Source: Palsa-461 sp040414865 (GTDB lineage Bacteria > Actinomycetota > Acidimicrobiia > Acidimicrobiales > RAAP-2). Taken from it: a stretch of DNA of 5,695 nucleotides. The stretch lies in NCBI GenBank assembly GCA_040414865.1, contig JBEDUR010000137.1:1-5695 (forward strand), read 5' to 3'. Below the pieces are notes generated by a model that did no database searches, was not told the origin of the DNA, and worked only from the letters and a program-made list of their open reading frames with translations. Shown in pieces: positions 1 through 5,695 of this stretch. Made by a program: the position numbers and the translations under genes. Each line of letters starts with the position of its first letter. Positions within the stretch are counted from its first letter, which is position 1.

Positions 1-1944
1 GACGCGGTCGCGGTCAACTACGTCCACCAGTTGATCCAGGCGCTCCGGGCCAAGGAGCTCTACCACCGGGACAAGGACTATCTCGTCGACCAGGGCGAGG
101 TGAAGATTGTTGACGAGTTCACCGGCCGCACCCTCGAGGGCCGCCGGTGGTCAGAAGGGCTCCACCAGGCGGTCGAGGCCAAGGAGCGAGTGCGCATCAA
201 GGAGGAGAACCACACCTGGGCGACCGTCACCCTGCAGAACTACTTCCGTCTCTACGAGAAGTTGGCCGGTATGACCGGGACCGCCGAGACCGAGGCGAGT
301 GAGTTCGCCAACACCTACGACCTTCCGGTCGTGCCGATCCCCACCAACTTGCCGATGATCCGCACCGACGAGGCCGACCTGGTCTTCAAGACCGAACCGG
401 CCAAGTTTGCCGCCGTCGTCGAGGACATCGTCGAGCGGAACGAGCGCGGCCAGCCCATCCTGGTGGGCACGGCCTCGGTAGCCAAGTCCGAGGTGCTGTC
501 GCGATTGCTCGATCAGCGCGGGGTGAAGCACGCGGTCCTGAACGCCAAGCAGCACTTCCGGGAGGCCGAGGTCGTCGCGCAGGCTGGTCGGGTGGGCGCG
601 GTGACGGTGGCGACCAACATGGCCGGCCGAGGCGTCGACATCATCTTGGGTGGGAACCCCGAGCTCCTGGCCCGGCACGAGCTGGCGGTCCGCGGCGTCG
701 ATCTGGAAACCGAAGAGGGGGCGACTGAGCGGGCCAAGCTCACCGCCGAATTTGAGGAGCGCTGTCGGGCCGAGGGTGACAAGGTGCGGGAAGCGGGCGG
801 TCTCTTCGTGCTCGGCAGCGAGCGCCACGAGAGCCGCCGCATCGACAACCAGTTCCGGGGTCGCTCGGGCCGCCAGGGCGACCCGGGTGAGAGCCGTTTC
901 TTCCTGAGCCTCGAAGACGACCTGATGCGGCTCTTCGCCACCGGCGCCATGAACTGGGTCATGTCCAAGGCCCTCCCCGAAGATGTGCCGATCGAGGCGA
1001 AGATGGTCACCAAGGCCATCGAGCGGGCCCAGAACACCGTCGAGGGGCGCAACTCGGAGATCCGCAAGGACGTCTTGAAGTACGACGAGGTGATGAACGA
1101 GCAGCGCAAGGTGATCTACGCGCATCGCCTTTCGATCCTTGAGGGTGAGGACCTCCATGACCGGACGGTTGAACTCATCTCCGAGACCATGGCTGCGCTC
1201 GTCGAGTCGGCGTGCCCACGCGACTACCCCGAGGAGTGGGATCTCGAGCGCCTGGTGAGCGAGGTCATCCAGTACTACCCAACCCAGTTCACCCCGGCCG
1301 ACCTGGCCGAGGCGACAAGCGCGGCGCAGATCACCGAGAGCCTGGTTGCCGAGGCCGTCGAGTACTACGAAACGCGCTCCCAAGCGATGCCCGACGGCGA
1401 GGAGACTGCCCGCCAGATCGAACGAGACGTCATGCTTCAGATCGTCGACCAGCGCTGGCGGGACCACTTGGCCGAGATGGACTACCTGCGGGAGGGGATC
1501 AACCTCCGGGCCATGGGCCAGCAGGATCCACTGGTGGCGTGGAAGCAGGAAGGCTTCACGAAGTTCGGCGAGCTGATGGAAGGGATCGACGACGATTACC
1601 TCCGCTACGTGCTCCACGTCGAGGCCGTCGTCAACCCGGTCGCCGAGCCCGACCTCGCCCGGGCCACCTACGCGGCGGCTGACGACCCGGTCGCGGACTC
1701 CCTCGCGCTGGCCCCGGTGTTGCTGGCCGAGGAGGGAGCCCAGGTGGACCCGACCATGCAGCCGGTCCCGGACCAGGTCCGCGCCACCGACGGGGCGAAG
1801 CAGCCCCAGGCGGTGCGGCGATCGGAGAGCGGCGAGGAGACGCTCGTCCCCACGGTGAGGGCGCCGCACGAGAAGATCGGCCGCAACGCCCCGTGCTGGT
1901 GCGGGAGCGGAAAGAAGTTCAAGCTCTGCCATGGCGCCGCCTGA
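1..1944 (+). CDS. secA: Protein translocase ATPase SecA (5'-truncated by window edge)
   Basis: SecA is the cytoplasmic ATPase that drives unfolded preproteins through the SecYEG channel. The frame is open from base 1, leaving 647 residues; roughly the first 300, with the Walker A and DEAD-like motifs of NBD1, lie upstream. Seen here, numbered from the window edge: IVDEFTGR and the GRRWSEGLHQAVEAKE block near residues 35-58, the GMTGTAETEA motif at 90-99, the second nucleotide-binding domain with LVGTASVAKSE (154-164), NMAGRGVDI (206-214) and the helicase motif VI-like ERHESRRIDNQFRGRSGRQGDPG (274-296), then the helical scaffold with WRDHLAEMDYLREG (486-499). A variable, acidic and Ala/Pro-rich linker follows (about 555-620). 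The end carries the zinc-binding tail C632-x-C634-x8-C643-H644, which in other bacteria binds SecB or ribosomes. NMAGRGVDI has Val where many SecAs have Thr. The stop codon overlaps the start of prfB. Identity is secure; that this is SecA1 rather than an accessory SecA2 rests on the complete tail and synteny. Confidence 0.97.
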   Translation, partial: DAVAVNYVHQLIQALRAKELYHRDKDYLVDQGEVKIVDEFTGRTLEGRRWSEGLHQAVEAKERVRIKEENHTWATVTLQNYFRLYEKLAGMTGTAETEASEFANTYDLPVVPIPTNLPMIRTDEADLVFKTEPAKFAAVVEDIVERNERGQPILVGTASVAKSEVLSRLLDQRGVKHAVLNAKQHFREAEVVAQAGRVGAVTVATNMAGRGVDIILGGNPELLARHELAVRGVDLETEEGATERAKLTAEFEERCRAEGDKVREAGGLFVLGSERHESRRIDNQFRGRSGRQGDPGESRFFLSLEDDLMRLFATGAMNWVMSKALPEDVPIEAKMVTKAIERAQNTVEGRNSEIRKDVLKYDEVMNEQRKVIYAHRLSILEGEDLHDRTVELISETMAALVESACPRDYPEEWDLERLVSEVIQYYPTQFTPADLAEATSAAQITESLVAEAVEYYETRSQAMPDGEETARQIERDVMLQIVDQRWRDHLAEMDYLREGINLRAMGQQDPLVAWKQEGFTKFGELMEGIDDDYLRYVLHVEAVVNPVAEPDLARATYAAADDPVADSLALAPVLLAEEGAQVDPTMQPVPDQVRATDGAKQPQAVRRSESGEETLVPTVRAPHEKIGRNAPCWCGSGKKFKLCHGAA

Positions 1945-3079
1945 GGCCGGCGGCCCCGATCGGCGCGATCTCGGTGGCGAGCTCGAACGGCTGAAGGGGC
2001 GCCTCGGTGAGGCGCAGGGCTACCTGGGCATCGATGCCCTGAGGAAGCGCCGTGCCGGGCTCGAAGCCGAGGCGGCTCGGCCCGACCTCTGGGACGACCC
2101 GGAGCGGGCCCGGAGCGTCACGAGGGAGCTCGGACAGGTTGCCGATGACGTGGACGCCTTTGACAGGCTGCAGAGGAGCCTGGAGGACGCCGAGGTGCTG
2201 TTCGAGCTGGTCGATGAAGCGGCGTCGGCGGGGGCGGCGGACGAGGTGCTGGCCGTCGAGCTCGAGGAGGCGATCGCCGCCCTCGACACGAGGCTCGGAC
2301 GCCTCGAGCTCCAATCACTGCTTTCGGGCGAGCACGACGAGCGCGACGCGGTGGCCGAGGTTCATGCTGGAGCCGGCGGCACCGACGCCCAGGATTGGAC
2401 CGAGATGCTCCTGCGCATGTACACCCGCTGGGCTGAGCGGCGCGGCTTCACGGTCGAGATCGACGAGGTCACCGAGGGGAAAGAGGCTGGTCTGCTGTCG
2501 GCCACATTCATCGTGAAGGGGCGATTCGCCTTCGGCCTGCTCTCGGCGGAGCGAGGTGTGCATCGCTTGGTGCGAATCTCGCCGTTCGACTCCCAGAGCC
2601 GGCGCCAGACCAGCTTCGCCTCGCTCGACGTCATCCCGTTCTTGGAGGACCTCTCAGACGAGGTCCAGATCGACGAGAAGGACCTCCGCGTCGACACCTA
2701 TCGGTCGTCGGGGGCCGGAGGCCAGCACGTCAACAAGACCGACTCGGCCGTGCGGTTGACCCACTTGCCGACCGGGATCGTGGTCTCGGTCCAGAATGAG
2801 CGCAGCCAGCACCAGAACAGGGCCCGCGCCATGCAGATCCTGGCGGCCAAGCTGGCCCAGCGGTCCCGTGACGAGCGGCAGGCGGAGATCGACCAGCTCT
2901 CGGGCGATCGAACCGAGAACGCTTGGGGGAACCAGATCCGGTCCTACACGCTGGCCCCGTTCCAGCTGGTAAAGGACGTGCGTACGAAGGTCGAGACCGG
3001 CAACGTCGACGCGGTCCTCGATGGGGATCTCGACCAGCTCATCGAGGCCGAGCTCCGCCGACGCCGCGCTGCCCCCTGA
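1931..3079 (+). CDS. prfB: Peptide chain release factor 2 (RF2)
   Basis: RF2 recognises UAA and UGA stop codons in the ribosomal A site and triggers peptide release. The 382-residue product is slightly longer than the usual 365-375. It has an N-terminal helical domain (about 14-115), the AGAGGTDAQDW block of the PCRF domain (146-156), the stop-codon-reading tripeptide S217-P218-F219, which marks RF2 rather than RF1 (P-x-T), and the catalytic G263-G264-Q265 in SSGAGGQHVNKTDSAVRLTH. Gln265 is the residue expected to be methylated by PrmC. The ATG chosen lies inside secA (14-base overlap, different frame); no other Met occurs before the catalytic domain. Only weak purine-rich sequence precedes it, so reading probably depends on coupling to secA translation. 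The +1 programmed frameshift that autoregulates RF2 in many bacteria is absent: the aligned GYL segment (30-32) continues directly into GIDALR with no in-frame TGA. Identity is very secure; the exact start is less so. Confidence 0.96.
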   Translation: MAPPEAGGPDRRDLGGELERLKGRLGEAQGYLGIDALRKRRAGLEAEAARPDLWDDPERARSVTRELGQVADDVDAFDRLQRSLEDAEVLFELVDEAASAGAADEVLAVELEEAIAALDTRLGRLELQSLLSGEHDERDAVAEVHAGAGGTDAQDWTEMLLRMYTRWAERRGFTVEIDEVTEGKEAGLLSATFIVKGRFAFGLLSAERGVHRLVRISPFDSQSRRQTSFASLDVIPFLEDLSDEVQIDEKDLRVDTYRSSGAGGQHVNKTDSAVRLTHLPTGIVVSVQNERSQHQNRARAMQILAAKLAQRSRDERQAEIDQLSGDRTENAWGNQIRSYTLAPFQLVKDVRTKVETGNVDAVLDGDLDQLIEAELRRRRAAP

Positions 3080-3129
3080 GCGGAGCCACGGCTGGACCGG
3101 CTCAATCCCTCGCTTCGCCTGACTGGTGG

Positions 3130-3244
3130 TCGAGCCCAGTAAGAGAACGGGCTTGGTCCCGCGGTCCTCGATCGTCGACATTGGTCGATGGCGTTGTTGG
3201 GGCGCGCTCGCTCGTTGCTCCCGGCGCGCCCCGATCGGGCTCGA
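3130..3244. other. Multi-stem inverted-repeat element in the prfB-ftsE gap
   Basis: The 254-base gap between prfB and ftsE has no convincing gene. It contains a nested set of complementary segments: an outer perfect 8-bp pair (TCGAGCCC 3130-3137 with GGGCTCGA 3237-3244), enclosing a 4-bp hairpin (CGGG 3148-3151 with CCCG 3158-3161), an 8-bp hairpin with two G-U pairs and an ATTG loop (3172-3191), and a perfect 9-bp hairpin (3199-3207 with 3224-3232). Read as RNA this folds into a closed multi-branch shape. The left outer arm can alternatively pair locally (AGCCC 3133-3137 with GGGCT 3149-3153), so two folds compete. It could be a transcribed leader of ftsEX, a transcription-ending structure after prfB, or a small dispersed repeat with terminal inverted repeats, although I see no target-site duplication. 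The complementarity is directly visible; function and strand are inference. Confidence 0.35.
3199..3232. repeat. Perfect 9-bp GC inverted repeat (hairpin)
   Basis: GGGGCGCGC (3199-3207) and GCGCGCCCC (3224-3232) are exact reverse complements separated by 16 bases. This is the strongest stem in the prfB-ftsE gap. No T tract follows on either strand, so it is not a standard intrinsic terminator, though U-less hairpins have been proposed to end transcription in some actinobacteria. It sits about 100 bases upstream of the ftsE start. Confidence 0.6.
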
Positions 3245-3333
3245 TAAGGTGAGTGCCGGTCCGATGCTCCTGCCCCACGGGTCCGCTCGTCATTCATTGT
3301 GACGGTCGTCGAGCTGGCGCGGGCCCCGCTCCC

Positions 3334-4065
3334 ATGATCCGTTTCGACAACGTCACCAAGGTGTACAAAAACGGCACGGTCGCCGTTCGGAACGTCACCC
3401 TCGACATCCAAAAAGGTGAGTTCGTCTTCGTCGTGGGTCCATCCGGATCGGGCAAGACCACATGCATCCGCATGCTGCTGCGCGAGGAGCTCCCGGACCG
3501 GGGCCGGATCTGGGTGGCCGGCCGGGAGATCATCAACATGCCCAAGTGGCGCGTCCCCTACCTCCGCCGCAACGTCGGATGCGTGTTCCAGGACTTTCGC
3601 CTCCTGCCGAACAAGAGCGTGTTCCAGAACGTGGCGTTCGCGCTCGAGGTGATCGGGCGGCCGAAGAGCGTGGTTGAGACCCAGGTCCCCCAGGTGCTCG
3701 ACCTGGTTGGATTGGCGAACAAGCGCGACAACCTCCCCAGCGAGCTCTCGGGCGGGGAGCAGCAGCGGGTGGCCATCGCCCGGGCCTTCGTCAACCGGCC
3801 ACTCATCCTCCTGGCCGACGAGCCGACCGGGAACCTCGACCCTGGCACCAGCCAGGGCATCATGCGCCTCCTTGACCGGATCAACCGGACCGGTACCACC
3901 GTGGCCATCGCCACTCACGACGCGGCCCTGGTGGACTGGATGCGACGCCGGGTGGTCGAGCTCGACCAGGGCACGGTTGTGCGCGACCAGGCCCGTGGCG
4001 TCTACGGGCTCGACGTAGCCACCGGACCGGTGCCACGCGCCGAGATCGGTGTCCGCGGGAGCTGA
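3334..4065 (+). CDS. ftsE: Cell division ATP-binding protein FtsE
   Basis: FtsE is the cytoplasmic ABC ATPase that pairs with FtsX at the division site; ATP hydrolysis is thought to be relayed through FtsX to periplasmic or cell-wall hydrolases. The 243-residue product has every ABC element in order: Walker A GPSGSGKTT (35-43, Lys41), Q-loop Gln86 within VFQDFRLLPNKSVFQNV, signature LSGGEQQR (138-145), Walker B LILLADEP with catalytic Glu163 (157-164), D-loop GNLD (166-169) and the H-loop His195 in IATHD. The start MIRFDNVTKVYKNG matches where FtsE proteins usually begin. The frame extends upstream to a GTG at 3253, but the added 27 residues look non-coding and no well-placed ribosome site supports them. 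There is also no clear Shine-Dalgarno before the ATG at 3334. It is followed after one base by ftsX, consistent with a coupled pair. Length is slightly above the 220-230 typical of the family because of a C-terminal tail. Confidence 0.96.
   Translation: MIRFDNVTKVYKNGTVAVRNVTLDIQKGEFVFVVGPSGSGKTTCIRMLLREELPDRGRIWVAGREIINMPKWRVPYLRRNVGCVFQDFRLLPNKSVFQNVAFALEVIGRPKSVVETQVPQVLDLVGLANKRDNLPSELSGGEQQRVAIARAFVNRPLILLADEPTGNLDPGTSQGIMRLLDRINRTGTTVAIATHDAALVDWMRRRVVELDQGTVVRDQARGVYGLDVATGPVPRAEIGVRGS
4057..4061 (+). promoter_or_regulatory. Ribosome binding site deciding the ftsX start
   Basis: GGGAG lies five bases before the GTG at 4067, inside the last codons of ftsE. The alternative in-frame GTG at 4049 has no comparable purine-rich site, so the shorter ftsX product is preferred. 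Its placement over the ftsE stop suggests that ribosomes finishing ftsE re-initiate at ftsX. Confidence 0.65.
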
Positions 4066-4066
4066 C

Positions 4067-4951
4067 GTGCCCGTTTCGGCCGACTACATCGTCCGCGAGA
4101 CGACGACCAACCTCTGGCGCAACCGCATGATGACCATTGCCGCCGTGCTCACCGTGGCCGTCTCGCTCGCCCTGGTCGGTGCCGCTCTCCTTCTCAAGCA
4201 GGGGGCGACGAACGCCGAGTCCTACTGGCAGCGCGGCGTCCAGGTCATGGTGTTCATGAAGGGCGACGCCAGCCCGTCGGAGGTGGCCGCGGTCCGGTCG
4301 CAACTCAACCAGCTCCCCTATGTCCACGGTTGCTCGTTCTGGAGCCAGGCTCGCGACTACCGGGAGGCGAGGAAGCTCCTGCCCGCCTCGGAGTTCACCG
4401 CCCTCTCCCTGAAAACGACGCCGAGCTCGATCCGCTGCACGCCGAACCAGCTCGAGGACGCGATGGCGGTGTCCAGCCGCTTCGCCCGACAGCCCGGCGT
4501 GGACTCGGTCCAGTCACCCCAGTCAGCGATCCATGCCATGGAGCAGACCATCAGCGTCCTGCAGTGGGTGTTCGTCTCGGTCGCCTTGGTGCTCCTCCTG
4601 TCGGCGGGCGTCCTGATCTTGAACACGATCCGGATGGCCATCTTCGCCCGCCGCCGCGAGGTGTCCGTCATGAAGCTGGTGGGCGCGACGAACTGGTTCA
4701 TCCGGCTGCCGTTCATGTCTGAGGGCCTGGTCCAGGGCCTCATCGGCTCCGCGGTGGCGGCAGCCATCGTCTTCGGTCTTCACGAGCTGCTCAACAGCCT
4801 GGCCAATCCCGATCAGCCGTTCTCGGTGCTGTCCCAGATGCGCCTGAGCGGTGTCCAGTTGTTCAGCACCGACATCGTCGTGGTGCTGATCGGCGTCTTC
4901 ATCGGATCGATCGGCTCGGCCATGGCCATCCGACGTTTTCTCGACGTCTGA
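4067..4951 (+). CDS. ftsX: Cell division protein FtsX (permease-like membrane subunit)
   Basis: FtsX is the integral membrane partner of FtsE; its large outer domain binds and activates peptidoglycan hydrolases or their activators at the septum. The 294-residue product shows a short cytoplasmic start (VRETTTNLWRNRMM), TM1 at about 22-43, an extracytoplasmic domain at about 44-162, TM2 at about 164-186, the cytoplasmic RRREVSVMKLVGATNWFIRLPF segment (195-216) typical of FtsX, TM3 at about 219-242, TM4 at about 267-288 and the characteristic RRFLDV ending. Length fits actinobacterial FtsX, near 300 residues. GTG at 4067 was chosen over GTG at 4049 because it has a good ribosome site; it begins one base after the ftsE stop. 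The outer domain carries two cysteines, Cys89 and Cys124, the only ones in the protein, which could form a disulfide. Identity is secure from topology, motifs and position beside ftsE. Confidence 0.95.
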   Translation: MPVSADYIVRETTTNLWRNRMMTIAAVLTVAVSLALVGAALLLKQGATNAESYWQRGVQVMVFMKGDASPSEVAAVRSQLNQLPYVHGCSFWSQARDYREARKLLPASEFTALSLKTTPSSIRCTPNQLEDAMAVSSRFARQPGVDSVQSPQSAIHAMEQTISVLQWVFVSVALVLLLSAGVLILNTIRMAIFARRREVSVMKLVGATNWFIRLPFMSEGLVQGLIGSAVAAAIVFGLHELLNSLANPDQPFSVLSQMRLSGVQLFSTDIVVVLIGVFIGSIGSAMAIRRFLDV

Positions 4952-4978
4952 GTCGAGCCATCCATCGTCGTGTCATCA

Positions 4979-5005
4979 GCCGAACTCGTTCGCCGGCCGG
5001 TTTTT
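4979..5005 (+). terminator. Possible weak intrinsic terminator after ftsX
   Basis: About 30 bases after the ftsX stop, GCCG (4979-4982) can pair with CGGC (4994-4997), with a few further A-T pairs across the loop. The stem is followed three bases later by TTTTT (5001-5005), then CGTTT. The stem is short and bulged, so it is weak by usual standards, but the T run is exceptional for this GC-rich window and it lies at the expected operon end. Confidence 0.4.
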
Positions 5006-5041
5006 CGTTTGAGGGCGGTTCATCTTCGGGGTTGCCGGAGG

Positions 5042-5065
5042 TCAGCGCGCCCGCGTACGCGCTGA
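5042..5065. repeat. Perfect 8-bp inverted repeat (hairpin) between converging genes
   Basis: TCAGCGCG (5042-5049) and CGCGCTGA (5058-5065) are exact reverse complements around an 8-base loop. There is no T tract on either side. Lying between the ends of ftsX and the minus-strand hydrolase gene, it could act as a two-way transcription stop or RNA 3'-end stabiliser; that role is inferred from position only. Confidence 0.55.
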
Positions 5066-5078
5066 GCCCCGTCGCCGT

Positions 5079-5088
5079 TATCGCGATA
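5079..5088. repeat. Perfect 10-bp palindrome TATCGCGATA
   Basis: TATCGCGATA is its own reverse complement and sits 13 bases from the preceding 8-bp hairpin. Its A/T ends stand out against the GC-rich surroundings. It resembles a dimeric-regulator half-site arrangement in form, but no promoter is recognisable next to it and neither flanking gene starts here, so no function is assigned. Confidence 0.45.
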
Positions 5089-5228
5089 TAGGGCTGGCGA
5101 GCGAGTACCCGACACCGGCATCCTGCTCAGGCCGACGGCGACGGAGGCCGCGCAAGAGCGACGCGTCAACGACACCGAACAGGGTGGAGCACCGATGGGC
5201 TCCCCTCACTTCTGGAACAGCGGGTGGG

Positions 5229-5695
5229 TCAGCCGAGGCCGGATCTCAGCATGTCCAGCGCCTCTTCGTAGGACCGGCTCGCGGCCGACCCGTGGTAGGC
5301 GGGGCCGGGGACGGCGAAGCCGTGGTTGGCGCCCGCGTGGACCTCGGCCAAACCGTGTTCACCGAGCTCGCCCACTGCGTCGATCAAAGGCTTGTTCATC
5401 TCAGCCGACTGCATCTGGTCCTCGGCACCGATGCCCACGTAGATGTACCCGCCGAAGCCGTCGACCACGAGGTGGGGCGAATCCTCGTCTCCGGTGACAC
5501 AGAACGACGGGTGAAGGAGGATCCCAACGGCGAACTGGCTGTGGTGAGCTCCGATGGTGCGCAGTACCGACCGAGCCCCGATGCAGTACCCGATGCATCC
5601 CATCGGGGCTGGACGGGCGGCGGGGTCCGTCTTCAGGTAATCGAGGATCGCCTGCACGTCGCACTCGACGTGGTCATCAGTCGTTCCATTGAAGA
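5229..5695 (-). CDS. Dienelactone hydrolase family protein (5'-truncated by window edge)
   Basis: This is the C-terminal 154 codons of an alpha/beta-hydrolase of the dienelactone hydrolase family (DLH, about 230-250 residues in full); the frame is open to the window edge, so the true start lies beyond it. Numbering from the first complete codon, the family's Cys-Asp-His triad is visible: nucleophile Cys37 in IGYCIGAR (the DLH G-x-C-x-G elbow, codon at 5583-5585), Asp92 in VGIGAEDQ (5418-5420) and His124 in AGANHGF (5322-5324). The DVQAILDYLK helix precedes the nucleophile, as in the family. No signal peptide can be judged. Characterised members hydrolyse dienelactone in chlorocatechol breakdown, but the family is broad and the substrate here cannot be told; no aromatic-degradation genes are nearby. 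It converges on ftsX with a 277-base gap and is a separate transcription unit. A GTG at 5657 could be mistaken for the start but would cut off conserved sequence. Confidence 0.9.
   Translation of the reverse strand, partial: FNGTTDDHVECDVQAILDYLKTDPAARPAPMGCIGYCIGARSVLRTIGAHHSQFAVGILLHPSFCVTGDEDSPHLVVDGFGGYIYVGIGAEDQMQSAEMNKPLIDAVGELGEHGLAEVHAGANHGFAVPGPAYHGSAASRSYEEALDMLRSGLG

Noticed and set aside
151..1932. 593-codon open frame on the minus strand opposite secA
   Set aside because: It mirrors secA codon by codon, as happens in GC-rich genes where the antisense frame rarely meets stops. Its translation shows no recognisable domain and the sense strand is unmistakably SecA.
3099..3108. GGCTCAATCC, resembling a tRNA T-arm
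   Set aside because: The flanking bases do not form a 5-bp T stem, and no acceptor, D or anticodon arms can be placed around it on either strand.
3245..3250. TAAGGT as a -10 promoter element for ftsE
   Set aside because: It fits the loose TAnnnT pattern, but no reasonable -35 box lies 16-19 bases upstream, and one hexamer alone is not enough.
3253..3333. N-terminal extension of FtsE from the GTG at 3253
   Set aside because: The purine-rich bases are almost adjacent to the GTG, too close for a ribosome site, and FtsE homology begins exactly at the ATG at 3334.
3080..3333. Mobile element or MITE in the prfB-ftsE gap
   Set aside because: The 8-bp terminal inverted repeats are suggestive, but no target-site duplication or transposase remnant is visible; copies elsewhere in the genome would be needed to support it.
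2944..3918. 324-codon minus-strand frame spanning the prfB end, the gap and ftsE
   Set aside because: It is antisense to two clear genes and has no family resemblance; high GC explains the lack of stops.
5186..5203. GGAGC/GCTCC 5-bp stem just after the hydrolase stop as its terminator
   Set aside because: The stem is short with an 8-base loop and no T tract follows on the minus strand, so it is not distinguishable from chance.
5195..5497. 100-codon plus-strand frame with an ATG preceded by GGTGGAG
   Set aside because: The ribosome-site lookalike (5183-5189) is attractive, but the product is an Arg/Pro/Gly-rich low-complexity translation that is mostly antisense to the hydrolase gene, whose catalytic triad is clear.

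Overview
The window is a high-GC stretch of conserved housekeeping genes. It most likely comes from an actinomycete-type bacterium (Actinomycetota). The SecA and RF2 proteins read like actinobacterial forms, and the gene order secA-prfB-ftsE-ftsX is the arrangement familiar from that phylum. An Acidimicrobiia-like lineage is possible, but this is only an impression from the proteins; no phylogeny was run.

Layout. At 1-1944 (+) lies the C-terminal two thirds of secA, the Sec preprotein translocase motor; its 5' part is outside the window. prfB (peptide chain release factor 2) starts inside the last codons of secA, overlaps it by 14 bases and runs to 3079. A 254-base non-coding gap (3080-3333) is rich in inverted repeats. 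Next come ftsE (3334-4065) and ftsX (4067-4951), the ATPase and membrane subunits of the cell-division ABC-type complex, separated by one base. After ftsX a 277-base gap (4952-5228) holds a T tract, a perfect 8-bp stem and a perfect 10-bp palindrome. The window ends with a minus-strand gene, cut off at its 5' end, for a dienelactone-hydrolase-family protein (5229-5695) that converges on ftsX.

How the genes work together. secA and prfB overlap and are probably cotranscribed, although their jobs (protein export, translation termination) are linked only by conserved synteny. ftsE and ftsX form one translationally coupled pair whose products assemble at the inner membrane and, in characterised bacteria, control peptidoglycan hydrolases at the septum. 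The hydrolase gene is a separate transcription unit with no visible functional link.

Novelty. I see no mobile element, CRISPR array, defence system or unknown multi-gene system. The least explained sequence is the multi-stem element between prfB and ftsE, followed by the dyad symmetries between the converging ftsX and hydrolase genes. The smpB/ssrA genes that often follow ftsX in actinobacteria are not in the window.
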